A stretch of DNA of 64,000 nucleotides from Halonatronomonas sp051745085 (GTDB lineage: Bacteria; Bacillota; Halanaerobiia; Halanaerobiales; Halarsenatibacteraceae). Each line of letters starts with the position of its first letter. Within the stretch, counting starts at the first letter, position 1. Shown here piece by piece: positions 26,274-35,448 of the stretch. The notes under the pieces are model-generated. The model searched no databases. It worked only from the letters and a program-made list of their open reading frames with translations, and was not told the DNA's origin. Where the stretch lies: NCBI GenBank assembly GCA_051745085.1, contig JBNJDR010000004.1:1-64000 (forward strand), given 5' to 3'. Position numbers and translations under genes: made by a program.

Positions 26274-26290
26274 ATCTTATCTTCCTCCCG

Positions 26291-26467
26291 TTAAAAATGC
26301 TCGTTCAAAAACTCATATACTTCCTCTGCTTCGCTCTCAGTGGTTTTGATTTGAAAGCCCTCTTCTCCTAACTCTTCTATTTGGATTAAAAACCCCCGCG
26401 CAGATAAAGCACTATCAATTTCCCTGGCCTCGTCTTCACTGTGAGCTATATAAACTATCTGCCACAT
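26291..26467 (-). CDS. Small acidic protein of 58 residues
   Basis: A frame of 58 residues starting MWQIVYIAHSEDEAREI, preceded by GAGGGGAG, and placed neatly between aspA and pfkA in the same direction (17 and 33 bp from its neighbours). The beta-alpha-beta-like pattern, with a hydrophobic strand, helix (DEAREIDSALSARGF), strand and final helix (EAEEVYEFLNEHF), resembles the small DUF2007-like proteins found before pfkA in clostridial genomes, which are often misnamed. Function is unknown. Spacing, ribosome site and fold pattern support a real gene. Confidence 0.75.
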   Translation of the reverse strand: MWQIVYIAHSEDEAREIDSALSARGFLIQIEELGEEGFQIKTTESEAEEVYEFLNEHF

Positions 26468-26500
26468 TTACCTAACTCCCCTCTTTTCTTTGCTATATTA

Positions 26501-27913
26501 TTATTCTTCGAGAAGCTTTTTTCCCGCTATACCAGGTTCGGTCATCTCATAGGGATTTAATATCTCTTCTAATTCTTTTTCAGAAAGGATACCCTCTTCT
26601 AGAATTATTTCTCTGACTGACCGCCCTTCAGCTAGAGCTTTTTTGGCCACCCTGGCTGCCGCCTCATAACCAACATGAGGATTTATAGCAGTAATAATTC
26701 CCACACTATTTTCTACCAACATTTTACATCTAGCTTTATTAGCTTCAATTCCTTTAACACAGTTATTATTAAAAGTAATAATACCGTTCTTTAACATTTC
26801 GATAGACTGAAATAGATCATAAATCAACACAGGCTGCATTACATTCAATTCAAGCTGTCCGGCTTCTGCAGCCATGGTAATAGTCATATCATTGCCTATG
26901 ATTTGAAAAGCAATTTGATTAATTACTTCAGGAATAACCGGATTTACTTTGCCGGGCATAATCGAAGACCCCGGCTGAACTGCAGGCAGACTTATTTCAT
27001 TGATACCGGTCCTGGGGCCTGAAGACATCAGCCGCAGATCATTAGCTATTTTAGACAGGTTTGTAGCTGCAGTCTTAAGTACTGAAGAAACACCTACCAG
27101 TGCATCTACATTCTGAGTAGCATCAATAAGGTCATCTGCTTGAACTAATTCCCTACCAGTTATATCATTTAAAATCTCAGTTACGTTATTAACATATTCC
27201 AGGTCAGCATTTAAACCGGTCCCAATTGCTGTTGCCCCTAAGTTTATAATTTTGAGATCATCTATCGTACCAGCTATTCTCTTGCTATCCCTTTTAGTTG
27301 CAGTTGCATAAGCATTAAACTCCTGACCCAATCTAATCGGTACTGCATCCTGCAGCTGGGTTCTACCCATTTTTATTACCTCATTAAATTCTTCAGCCTT
27401 ATCCTCAAAAGAAATAGTTAATTTTTCTATTTCATCAATTAATTCTTCTAACATACCTATTACAGCCACTCGAACCGCCGTAGGAATAACATCATTAGTA
27501 GACTGTCCCATATTAACATGATTATTCGGATGAACTTCAATATAATCCCCTTTTTTGCCTCCTAATATTTCTGTAGCTCGGTTAGCTAAAACTTCGTTCA
27601 TATTCATATTAATAGAGGTCCCTGCTCCACCCTGGACAGCATCAACAATAAATTGATCTTTTAAACTTCCGCTAACTACTTCATCACATGCTTGAATTAT
27701 TGCATCTGCTTTTTTTTCTGCCAACAAGCCAATTTTTTTATTACTTATTGCCGCCGCCTTCTTCACCATTGCTAAGGCTTTAATTAAACGAGGATGAATA
27801 TTTAAGTTAGTAATTTTAAAATTTTCAGCTGCTCTTAAAGACTGAATCCCATAATAAGCTTCAGCCGGAACGGATTTACTGCCGATAGAGTCTTTTTCTA
27901 ATCTGGTTTCCAT
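26501..27913 (-). CDS. aspA: Aspartate ammonia-lyase
   Basis: Converts L-aspartate to fumarate and ammonia. The 470-residue protein belongs to the fumarase/aspartase superfamily: GGAGTSINMNMNEVLANRA (about 95-113), the loop signature GSSIMPGKVNPVIPEV (316 onward) with the catalytic Ser, and NHVNMGQSTNDVIPTA. The details (AGTSINMN, EAGQLELNVMQPV) match aspartases better than fumarase C. It is 31 bp after dnaE and probably co-transcribed. A fumarase side role is possible. Confidence 0.92.
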   Translation of the reverse strand: METRLEKDSIGSKSVPAEAYYGIQSLRAAENFKITNLNIHPRLIKALAMVKKAAAISNKKIGLLAEKKADAIIQACDEVVSGSLKDQFIVDAVQGGAGTSINMNMNEVLANRATEILGGKKGDYIEVHPNNHVNMGQSTNDVIPTAVRVAVIGMLEELIDEIEKLTISFEDKAEEFNEVIKMGRTQLQDAVPIRLGQEFNAYATATKRDSKRIAGTIDDLKIINLGATAIGTGLNADLEYVNNVTEILNDITGRELVQADDLIDATQNVDALVGVSSVLKTAATNLSKIANDLRLMSSGPRTGINEISLPAVQPGSSIMPGKVNPVIPEVINQIAFQIIGNDMTITMAAEAGQLELNVMQPVLIYDLFQSIEMLKNGIITFNNNCVKGIEANKARCKMLVENSVGIITAINPHVGYEAAARVAKKALAEGRSVREIILEEGILSEKELEEILNPYEMTEPGIAGKKLLEE

Positions 27914-27944
27914 AACCTTTTTCTAACCTCCATAAAGTAAAAAC

Positions 27945-30900
27945 TTATATTTGATCAAAATCATTGTCAACCCAATATTCTTCAGTTAGCATTATGATTC
28001 CTTTATTTGCATTCGAGTTTTCTACCAAAATCACCGGCCTCTTACTTTTCTGCTGAAGCATTTTCTCTTTGATATCCGCAAATTCTAAATCTGTTTCATC
28101 TTCCAATTCAACCAGTAATGGTTTTTCTTCTAATAAGATTATATTATTTGCGATTACTTTTCCTTCATCAGATTTTCCCGAAATCAATAATATATTATCT
28201 TCTTCTAGAATATGTCCATATTTTTGATAAGCCTCCGGAAAGATAATTACTTCTATAATATCTGACCAACTTTCTAAAGTCAAGAAAGCCATCCTTTTCT
28301 GGTTTTTAGTTATATGCTCCTTCACTCCGGTCACAAACCCACCCACTATGACTTCCTGCTTTGTTTCAGGTATCATCAAATTCTCTAATCCTAATTTTAT
28401 AAAGATATCATTATACGGATCCAGGGGGTGACCAGATAAATAAACGCCTAAAGCCTCTTTTTCCTGCTTCAAAATTGTCTTTTGATCGTATTCAGCTAAA
28501 TTTCTAAAGTTAAAATCATCCTGATAAAACTCTTCTTCTTTATTCACCATATCAAAAAATGAGCGCTGTCCTGCTGCAGTTCTGCTTTCTTTCTGCTTAT
28601 ATTTATCACATAAATGATCTAAAGCAGAAATTAATTCAGCCCTATTTTCAGGAAAAGACTCAAAAGCCCCAGCATAAACCAGGGATTCCAGGGCTGTCTG
28701 ATTAACAACGGAAAGATTTACACGTTTAAAGAAATCTACTATAGATTTATATTGGCCTTTTTTTCGTTCCTTAATTATTTCTTCAATCGCTTTACTCCCT
28801 AAATTTTTAACTGCCTTTAAACCAAAGCGGATTTTATCCGGGGGAATACTAACAAAATCATGAAAACTCTCATTTAAATCAGGTGGTAAAACCTGTAAAT
28901 CTATCTCCTGGGCTGCTGAAATATAATCCCCAATCTTACTTAAATTTGTCATAACACTACTTAAAAGAGCCGCCATAAATTCAGCTGGGTACTTAACTTT
29001 AAGATAAGCAGTTTGATAAGCTACTAAGGCATAGGCGGCACTGTGAGATTTATTAAAGCCGTAACCAGAAAAATATTCCATCTGATCAAAAATTTGATCA
29101 GCTGTATCTGGAGAAATGTCGTTCTCCTGAGCACCAGCTATAAATCTCTTCCGCTCACTTGCAACCAGCTCTTCTTTCTTTTTCCCCATGCCCCGGCGGA
29201 GAATATCAGCCTGGCCCATGCTGAAATTACCAATTTCACTTGCTATCTCCATGACTTGTTCCTGGTAGAGTATCAAACCATAGGTATCTGCTAAAATTGG
29301 TTCTAAATCAGGGTGAAGATATTCCGGTTCTTTTTTCCCATGTCGACAAAGGATGTAATCATCTACCAAATTGCTGCCCAAAGGACCTGGCCGACCTAAA
29401 GCCAAAAGGGCAATAATATCCTCAAACCGATCTGGTTTTAATTTTTTATTGAGATTTTGAAATAAATAAGATTCCATCTGAAAAACACCGGCTGTTTTCC
29501 CCTTGCCTAATAATTCGTAAACTTCCATATCATCCAGAGGTATATTTTCAATATCTATCTCTTTACCATAATTTTTGTGAATAAGGTCAAGACTATCTCG
29601 AATTACCGAAAGATTTCTCAAGCCCAGGAAATCCATCTTTAACAGGCCGAGTTCCTCGACTTCTTCCATAGCTAATTGGGTGATTATCACATCATCCTGC
29701 AGTTGAAGAGGGACCTGTTCGATGAGAGGATCTGCTCCAATAATTACTCCAGCAGCATGAGTAGAAATATGACGGGGCAAACCTTCTACAGCCTGAGCTA
29801 ATTCAAGCAAACGTTCTATCTCCTCATCCCGACGGGCCATCTGTTGAAGCTGAGAACTATTCTGGATAGCTTCTGCAAGGGTTATACCTGGCCTGGAAGA
29901 GATTTTCTTAGCCACCCTATCTACTTTATCATAAGATAGATTTAAAGCTCTTCCTACGTCTCTTACAGCCCCTCTGGCCGCCATAGTACCGAAAGTGCCG
30001 ATTTGAGCAACTTTATCTCTGCCGTACTTATCTCTAACATATTCAATTACCTCATCCCGCCTATCATCAAAATCTATATCAATGTCCGGTAAGTTTACCC
30101 TTTCTGGATTTAAAAACCTTTCAAAGATCAAACCATATTTCAAAGGATCCACCCGCGTAATATCAAGCAAATAGGAAACTAAACTCCCTGCTGCTGAGCC
30201 TCTCCCCGGTCCCACCTGAATATTTTTTCGCATAGCTTCCTGGATAAAATCGTGAACAATTAAAAAATAGGGGGCATAGCCCATCTCACAAATTATATTC
30301 AACTCTTCTCGAAGCCGTTCTTTGGCTTCTTGTGAATTAGGATACTTATCTTTTAGACTTTCATAACAATATTTCTTTAATAGTTCCTCTGATGATAAAT
30401 GAGCTTGTTCTTCAGGAGCTGGGAAAGCAGGCAAATAAAATTGAGAAAAATCCAAATCAACATTACATCTTTCTGCTATCCAGGCAGTATTATCTAAAGC
30501 TTCTGGGACGCCAGCAAATTTTTCTGCCATCTCTTCTGTACTTTTAAAATAAAATTTATCATTCGGAAAAGTCATCCTATCTTCATCATCTAAATTTTTA
30601 CCAGTTTGCAGAGCTAGTAAAAGGTCATGAAATTTTGCGTCTTCTTGCTCAGAATAGTGAGCATCGTTGGCAGCAATCAAATGGGTGCCAGTTTTACCAG
30701 CAAGTTCAAGTAATACTGGATTAACCTGCTTCTCTTCGGCAAGACCATGATCCTGAATTTCCAGAAAAAAATTATCCTGACCAAATAATTGTTTATAATC
30801 ATTGATCAATTTTTCTGCTTTGCCTGGATTGCCGGCCAGGATCTTCTGAGGAATCTCCCCCTGGAGACAGGCAGAAGTGGCAATTAAACCCTGTGAATAT

Positions 30901-31271
30901 TGAGTGAGTAAATCTTTATCAACCCTCGGCTTGTAATAAAATCCTTCTAGATGAGCTTTAGAGACGATTTTAATTAAATTTTTATAACCAAGTATATTTT
31001 CTGCCAACAATATCAAATGATAAATTTCTCGATCTCTTTTTTCTCGCCTACTACCCGGGGTTATATAAACTTCACAACCTATAATCGGTTTAATACCTGC
31101 CCTTTTGGCTTTCTGATAAAATTTAACCATACCATGAAGGTTACCATGATCAGTTAAAGCACAGGCTTTCTGACCATGTTTTTGGGTAAGCTCAATTAAT
31201 TCATCCAGCCTAATCGCCCCATCTAGTAGGCTAAATTCACTATGATTATGTAAATGAACAAAGTCTTGCAT
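27945..31271 (-). CDS. dnaE: DNA polymerase III alpha subunit, DnaE type
   Basis: The replicative-type polymerase subunit of C-family polymerases. In 1108 residues: PHP domain with HLHNHSEFSLLDG (6-18), polymerase core with GPGRGSAAGS (354-363) and the catalytic PDIDIDFDD (395-403), a helix-hairpin-helix and OB-fold region near 960-1050. Length fits DnaE1 (about 1100-1160). No PolC is in this window. It has only about 125 bp to the divergent nfu gene and leads the dnaE-aspA-pfkA-pyk direction. Confidence 0.97.
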   Translation of the reverse strand: MQDFVHLHNHSEFSLLDGAIRLDELIELTQKHGQKACALTDHGNLHGMVKFYQKAKRAGIKPIIGCEVYITPGSRREKRDREIYHLILLAENILGYKNLIKIVSKAHLEGFYYKPRVDKDLLTQYSQGLIATSACLQGEIPQKILAGNPGKAEKLINDYKQLFGQDNFFLEIQDHGLAEEKQVNPVLLELAGKTGTHLIAANDAHYSEQEDAKFHDLLLALQTGKNLDDEDRMTFPNDKFYFKSTEEMAEKFAGVPEALDNTAWIAERCNVDLDFSQFYLPAFPAPEEQAHLSSEELLKKYCYESLKDKYPNSQEAKERLREELNIICEMGYAPYFLIVHDFIQEAMRKNIQVGPGRGSAAGSLVSYLLDITRVDPLKYGLIFERFLNPERVNLPDIDIDFDDRRDEVIEYVRDKYGRDKVAQIGTFGTMAARGAVRDVGRALNLSYDKVDRVAKKISSRPGITLAEAIQNSSQLQQMARRDEEIERLLELAQAVEGLPRHISTHAAGVIIGADPLIEQVPLQLQDDVIITQLAMEEVEELGLLKMDFLGLRNLSVIRDSLDLIHKNYGKEIDIENIPLDDMEVYELLGKGKTAGVFQMESYLFQNLNKKLKPDRFEDIIALLALGRPGPLGSNLVDDYILCRHGKKEPEYLHPDLEPILADTYGLILYQEQVMEIASEIGNFSMGQADILRRGMGKKKEELVASERKRFIAGAQENDISPDTADQIFDQMEYFSGYGFNKSHSAAYALVAYQTAYLKVKYPAEFMAALLSSVMTNLSKIGDYISAAQEIDLQVLPPDLNESFHDFVSIPPDKIRFGLKAVKNLGSKAIEEIIKERKKGQYKSIVDFFKRVNLSVVNQTALESLVYAGAFESFPENRAELISALDHLCDKYKQKESRTAAGQRSFFDMVNKEEEFYQDDFNFRNLAEYDQKTILKQEKEALGVYLSGHPLDPYNDIFIKLGLENLMIPETKQEVIVGGFVTGVKEHITKNQKRMAFLTLESWSDIIEVIIFPEAYQKYGHILEEDNILLISGKSDEGKVIANNIILLEEKPLLVELEDETDLEFADIKEKMLQQKSKRPVILVENSNANKGIIMLTEEYWVDNDFDQI

Positions 31272-31331
31272 AGGATCTATTTCCTTTCTTAGTAAGAAAT
31301 TTTAATATAAATAAAATGTAAAGCCATTTAC

Positions 31332-31360
31332 TTGGTTTTTTAAAATCTCTATGTTATAAT
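31332..31360 (+). promoter_or_regulatory. Promoter of the nfu-type gene
   Basis: TTGGTT (31332-31337), 17-base spacer, perfect TATAAT (31355-31360), followed by AGGAGGTG and the start at 31398. Confidence 0.85.
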
Positions 31361-31397
31361 AAATGAGGATTGAATTTAATCCAGGAGGTGAAGTCTA

Positions 31398-31622
31398 ATG
31401 GATAAAGAAAAGGTATCTGAAGTTTTAGATCAAATCAGACCAGGTTTACAAGCCGATGGTGGTGATGTTGAACTGGTTGCTGTTGAAGATGATGGTACTG
31501 TAAAAGTTCGCTTAACTGGCGCCTGTGCTGGCTGCCCAATGTCTACCATGACATTGAAAAATGGTATAGAACGGGCTTTAAAAGATCATGTTCCTGAAGT
31601 AAAAGAAGTAGTTCAGGTTTAA
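31398..31622 (+). CDS. Nfu-type iron-sulfur cluster carrier (NifU C-terminal domain)
   Basis: A 74-residue stand-alone NifU C-terminal domain, which carries a labile Fe-S cluster for delivery to apo-proteins. It has the family core LQADGGDVELV and the cluster motif CAGCPMST (Cys43 and Cys46). Own promoter, AGGAGGTG ribosome site and own terminator, so a monocistronic plus-strand gene. Confidence 0.94.
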   Translation: MDKEKVSEVLDQIRPGLQADGGDVELVAVEDDGTVKVRLTGACAGCPMSTMTLKNGIERALKDHVPEVKEVVQV

Positions 31623-31640
31623 TTTTTTATTATTAATTAT

Positions 31641-31667
31641 AACAGCCCCAAATGGGGCTGTTTTTTT
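31641..31667 (+). terminator. Rho-independent terminator of the nfu-type gene
   Basis: AACAGCCCC-AAAT-GGGGCTGTT stem-loop followed by a T-run of seven. Confidence 0.95.
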
Positions 31668-31675
31668 CTGCTCAT

Positions 31676-32026
31676 TTATTTTTCGTCTTCAGATTCAAGT
31701 TCTAATTCTAAATCGCCAAAAATGATATCCTCAATATCATTAACCATGGTAGCAAACCTTCCTCTTGCCCGCAGAAACCTCTGTACAGGCTTATTCATTT
31801 CAACTAAATTCTGAAGTTTTTCAAATTTTTCTTTATCTTCTTCCGAAATCTCCTGATCTGATTGTTCCAGATAATTTATCTTCCAGGCATGGTTCTGGTA
31901 ATCTTTGAGCAGTTCTATACTTTTTTCCTTGTTCAATATTTCTTTTCTTGCTTTCTGAAAATCCTCATACTCCTCCGATTCTTTAATAGCTTTAGCCAAG
32001 CGATGACTGAGATTATATACTGACAT
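31676..32026 (-). CDS. YlbF/YmcA family protein
   Basis: A 116-residue helical protein. The pattern LAKAIKESEEYEDFQKARKEI (first residues 10-30, given only as LAKAIKESEEYEDF) followed by a second amphipathic helix and a C-terminal helix is that of the Com_YlbF family. In B. subtilis YlbF, YmcA and YaaT form a complex affecting RNase Y action. The C-terminus (about 95-116) is very acidic. It is 14 bp after the phosphoesterase gene. Confidence 0.8.
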   Translation of the reverse strand: MSVYNLSHRLAKAIKESEEYEDFQKARKEILNKEKSIELLKDYQNHAWKINYLEQSDQEISEEDKEKFEKLQNLVEMNKPVQRFLRARGRFATMVNDIEDIIFGDLELELESEDEK

Positions 32027-32040
32027 TTATTGCACCTCGC

Positions 32041-32526
32041 TTAATTATATTTTTTAATAAAATCGATGTTAATTAAACCGTTTTTAATTTCCATAATTAC
32101 AGCACTGTAATACTTCTTATGCTTTCTAGAAGTTGGAGAGCCTGGATTGATAAAATGCTGACCTTCAATCTCTTTATGCAAAGCATCATGAGTATGACCA
32201 AAAATGATAATATCCGCTTCGGGAAATTTGTACTGAAGACCTGTAATAACCTCGCCCCGTATCCTGTGACCATGATGAATAGCTATTTCAGTCCCAGCTA
32301 AGGTTAACTGGCGACTATCAGGTAAATCTTGAGAAATATAAAGGTCACAGTTCCCAGAAACTGCCTTAACCGGAGCTATTGTATCCAGTTTCTCTAATGT
32401 ATCTTTATTGGTAACATCTCCAGCATGAAGAAGATATTCACAGTCTTTCAATTCTGAAAAAAGCCAATCTGGTAAACTCGGAGCTCTATCAGGAACATGC
32501 GTATCGGATATTACACCTACTTTCAT
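32041..32526 (-). CDS. Metallophosphoesterase (YfcE/MJ0936 family)
   Basis: A 161-residue calcineurin-like phosphodiesterase. The metal ligands are all visible: DTH (8-10), GDV (36-38), GNCD (58-61), HHGH near 84-87 and GHTH near 110-113. It likely acts as a phosphodiesterase with unknown natural substrate. Followed by the YlbF-like gene on the same strand. Confidence 0.88.
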   Translation of the reverse strand: MKVGVISDTHVPDRAPSLPDWLFSELKDCEYLLHAGDVTNKDTLEKLDTIAPVKAVSGNCDLYISQDLPDSRQLTLAGTEIAIHHGHRIRGEVITGLQYKFPEADIIIFGHTHDALHKEIEGQHFINPGSPTSRKHKKYYSAVIMEIKNGLINIDFIKKYN

Positions 32527-32564
32527 AATCTCACCTCTACCTTCTTATATTCAGAAACAGAAAA

Positions 32565-32597
32565 CCCGGATAAGCTATGAAAATGGCCTGATCCGGG
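32565..32597 (-). terminator. Terminator after the FmdB-like gene
   Basis: CCCGGAT (32565-32571) pairs with ATCCGGG (32591-32597); on the minus strand the TTTTCTGTTTCT tract follows. Confidence 0.85.
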
Positions 32598-32614
32598 AGT
32601 ATAAGTTTATATCA

Positions 32615-32833
32615 CTATGAGGCTTTTTCTTCGCCATCACTATTGCTGACATTGTTAGCAGTTTTATTGTCGGTACAGTAAAAACCAGATCCTTTAAATC
32701 GGATGCCAGGTGCACCGATAATACGTTTTACTTCGCCCGAGCAGGTTGGGCATTCCTGTAATGCTTCATCTTTAATACCCTGCATCTTCTCAAAACGACC
32801 ACAACTATCACATTCATATAAATACATTGGCAT
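32615..32833 (-). CDS. FmdB-family zinc ribbon protein
   Basis: A 72-residue protein starting MPMYLYECDSCG with two CxxC pairs (Cys8/11 and Cys28/31), the FmdB/CxxC_CXXC_SSSS zinc ribbon. The family was named as a putative regulator; its role is unsettled. The tail is polar and acidic. It has a perfect promoter and terminator, so is expressed alone. Confidence 0.9.
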   Translation of the reverse strand: MPMYLYECDSCGRFEKMQGIKDEALQECPTCSGEVKRIIGAPGIRFKGSGFYCTDNKTANNVSNSDGEEKAS

Positions 32834-32873
32834 TTCTTCTCACTCCCGCTTATAAAATTGTCCTCTAGTATAA

Positions 32874-32902
32874 TTTATATTACAAAAAAGTGCTTTTGTC
32901 AA
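32874..32902 (-). promoter_or_regulatory. Promoter of the FmdB-like gene
   Basis: Minus strand TTGACA (32902-32897), 17-base spacer, TATAAA (32879-32874), 41 bases before the start codon. Confidence 0.85.
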
Positions 32903-32921
32903 GATTAAATCCCTAAGTTTC

Positions 32922-33188
32922 TTATAATTGCTGTTTATATCCCCAGTAATTATAAATCATTATAAATATAAAACCTGATAACATTATCCAATTAGCTCTC
33001 TGATAAAGAAAAATGGTCCCCACTAAAAAGGAAATAATAATAACCACTAAAACAGGCTTTGCTGGAAATCTAATCTTTATCAACTGCCAGGGGAGTAAGC
33101 TTAGACCTATAAATACTCCAATTTCGTTACTATATATAAGCCCTGCAACTCCGATGATGGCAAATAATACTGCCAGAATATAGTCCAT
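32922..33188 (-). CDS. Small hydrophobic membrane protein
   Basis: An 88-residue protein that I do not recognise. It has three hydrophobic segments (about 2-22, 25-34 with WQL, and 46-63, then 67-82), ending in a short polar tail YWGYKQQL. GAGGG lies upstream. It sits between the RNA methyltransferase and the FmdB-like gene on the same strand; no function is implied. Confidence 0.65.
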   Translation of the reverse strand: MDYILAVLFAIIGVAGLIYSNEIGVFIGLSLLPWQLIKIRFPAKPVLVVIIISFLVGTIFLYQRANWIMLSGFIFIMIYNYWGYKQQL

Positions 33189-33232
33189 ATATTTACCCTC
33201 CTATATCTATACAAACTTAAATTTAAAAGTGA

Positions 33233-34585
33233 TTAAGATTTTTTTAATTCTAATAATATAACTGTTTCAACATGATAAGTTTGAGGGAAAAGATCAACTG
33301 CCGAAATTTCTCTAATTTTATATCTGGTCTTTAATTTATTAAGATCTCGTCCTAATGTTGAAGGGTTACAGGAAACATAAATTATTGCCTGAGGGAGGAC
33401 CTGCATTATCAACTCAACGGTTTCTTCTACCAGCCCTTTCCTGGGAGGATCAAATATAACTAAAGAATCCTCTGTTAATAAATGGCGCAGATGATTCTCC
33501 ACCAGACCATGGCGAAAACTCACTTTCTCTTCAATCTGGTTTAAACTTGAATTCTTTCGGGCAGCAGAAATAGCTTCTAAATTCGAATCGATCCCGATTA
33601 TTCCAGTAAATTTATCAGCCAAATAAATCGAAATCGTACCTGCGCCACAGAAGGCATCAATAATTTTATCAGGTCTAACTAAACCAGCATACTTTTGTAC
33701 TATCTCATATAATTTTTCTGTTTGAACCGTATTTACCTGAAAAAAAGATTCCGGGTGAATCAAATATTTTGTTTTCCCTATATAATCACTTATGTACTCC
33801 TGGCCATAAATCAAACTCGATTTATCCCCCAGGATTCTATTAGTGACCTCTGAATTTATATTTTGATAGATACTGACCAAAGCTTGCTCGGTCTCTGGCA
33901 ATTTTATTAATTCCAGCTTTAACTCCTGAGGCATATTATTTGTAGTAACTAGAGTTAACTGCAACTGCCCTGTGCAAATTCCTGAGCGGATCAAAATATG
34001 TCTAAGCAGGCCGCTTCCCCTGCTTTCATCATAAGCTGATATATCAAATCTATTACAAATATCTACTATTTTATTTAACAATCTATTGATCGGTTGATCC
34101 TGAATTTTACATTCAGGAAATACAACAATTTCGTGACTTCCGGCTCGATAAAAACCTGAGATCAACTTATCTTCCCGTTGGTCTACCGGAAACTGACCTT
34201 TATTTCTATAATACCAGGGGAAATCCATACCTTCTACTTTAAAGTCAAAGACATGGTCAAGCTTTCCTATTCTTTCCAATGCTTCCTTAATGATATTTTG
34301 CTTTACCTTCAATTGACCAGCGTAACTCATATGCTGAAGCTGACAGCCCCCACAATCATAATAAACAGGACAATCAGGTTCGATCCGGTCAGAAGAACTT
34401 TTAATTATTTTCTTTACCTCTCCCCGAGCGTAACTGCTCTGCTTTTTTATGATTTTAACTTCCACTACCTCGCCAGGCAGGGTATTTTTAACAAATATAA
34501 CAGGTAAATCTGCCGGCCTGGCCAGACCTTCACCACCGCCTACAATTTTTTCTATCTCTATCTCAAGAACATCTCCAACTTGCAA
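33233..34585 (-). CDS. rlmD: 23S rRNA (uracil-C5)-methyltransferase, RlmD/TrmA family
   Basis: A 450-residue SAM-dependent m5U methyltransferase. An N-terminal TRAM domain (about 1-60), an iron-sulfur cluster motif C-x5-C-x2-C (CPVYYDCGGC near 72-81, with a fourth Cys near 158), the SAM-binding IIDAFCGAGTISIYLA near 313, DPPRKG near 379 and the catalytic Cys in YVSCNPSTLGRD near 403. Firmicutes often have a dual enzyme RlmCD, so the exact target (U747, U1939 or both) is open. Starts with TTG after AAGGAGGT. Confidence 0.88.
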   Translation of the reverse strand: MQVGDVLEIEIEKIVGGGEGLARPADLPVIFVKNTLPGEVVEVKIIKKQSSYARGEVKKIIKSSSDRIEPDCPVYYDCGGCQLQHMSYAGQLKVKQNIIKEALERIGKLDHVFDFKVEGMDFPWYYRNKGQFPVDQREDKLISGFYRAGSHEIVVFPECKIQDQPINRLLNKIVDICNRFDISAYDESRGSGLLRHILIRSGICTGQLQLTLVTTNNMPQELKLELIKLPETEQALVSIYQNINSEVTNRILGDKSSLIYGQEYISDYIGKTKYLIHPESFFQVNTVQTEKLYEIVQKYAGLVRPDKIIDAFCGAGTISIYLADKFTGIIGIDSNLEAISAARKNSSLNQIEEKVSFRHGLVENHLRHLLTEDSLVIFDPPRKGLVEETVELIMQVLPQAIIYVSCNPSTLGRDLNKLKTRYKIREISAVDLFPQTYHVETVILLELKKS

Positions 34586-34621
34586 TATTTTACCTCCTTA
34601 CCTCTAGTACCTTATTATATC

Positions 34622-34657
34622 ATAAAAACTCCCGCTCAAAAAGCAGCAGCGGGAGTT
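34622..34657 (-). terminator. Terminator of the repair and GatCAB operon
   Basis: AACTCCCGCT (34627-34636) pairs with AGCGGGAGTT (34648-34657); the minus strand continues TTTTTATG. It follows the glycerophosphodiesterase gene by about 60 bases. Confidence 0.88.
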
Positions 34658-34715
34658 AAATACTTAATGATATTTATGTTGAAATTTTTTATCCAATCCT
34701 ACTTAAGAACCTAAG

Positions 34716-35438
34716 TCAAGATATGATCCTTCTAGTTTTCTCAGGATGATCGGTAATAATCATATCTACCCCTATTGAAGCCAGATTTTTTATAACTTCG
34801 ACCTCTTCAGTGCCGAACACATTAATTCTTCCTCCAACTTCATGAATTCCTCGAACAATATCGGGCCTTACTGCTGCATAAAAAGGATGAATGTTAAAAG
34901 CACCTAACTTTCTTGCGTAATCCCACGGGCGATAAATTCCAGCCATATAGAGAATACCAGTCTGGGCTTCTGGTTCAATCTCGCTTATTATTTTTAAGCT
35001 ATAATGATTAAAACTAGAAAATATGGTTTTATCAAGTAAGCCCCTTGTCTTGATTAAATTAATGACTTTTTCTTCTAAACCTTCATAGCGAACGATACCA
35101 TTTTTAAGTTCCAAATTTATAATATCCATCCCTTTAGCTAGGTCTAACACTTCTTCAAGGGTTGGTATTTTTACATGGGCATACCTGGCAGAAAATGAAC
35201 CTCCGGCATTTAACCGCTTAATTTCTTCTAAAGTATGATCTTTAATCAAGCCTTCACCATCTGTGGTTCTATCCACCAATTCATCATGGATAACCACCGG
35301 TACACCATCCTTCGTCATTTGGACATCAAATTCTATACCATCTGCCCCTGCTTCAATAGCAGCGGTAAATGCAGGAAGTGTATTCTCTGGAGCAATGCCT
35401 GAAGCTCCTCGATGAGCAAGTATCTTCATATCCTGCAT
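34716..35438 (-). CDS. Glycerophosphodiester phosphodiesterase
   Basis: A 240-residue GDPD-family enzyme that splits glycerophosphodiesters into glycerol 3-phosphate and alcohol. It has HRGASGIAPENTLPAF (residues 9-24) with the catalytic His, GADGIEFDVQMTKDGVPVVIHD (about 32-53, only partly quoted: EFDVQMTKDG) and the C-terminal TDHPE. No signal peptide, so cytoplasmic. The AGGAGG site precedes the first ATG. It is 10 bp after gatB, the last gene of the operon. Confidence 0.92.
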   Translation of the reverse strand: MQDMKILAHRGASGIAPENTLPAFTAAIEAGADGIEFDVQMTKDGVPVVIHDELVDRTTDGEGLIKDHTLEEIKRLNAGGSFSARYAHVKIPTLEEVLDLAKGMDIINLELKNGIVRYEGLEEKVINLIKTRGLLDKTIFSSFNHYSLKIISEIEPEAQTGILYMAGIYRPWDYARKLGAFNIHPFYAAVRPDIVRGIHEVGGRINVFGTEEVEVIKNLASIGVDMIITDHPEKTRRIIS

Positions 35439-35448
35439 GTTACACCTC

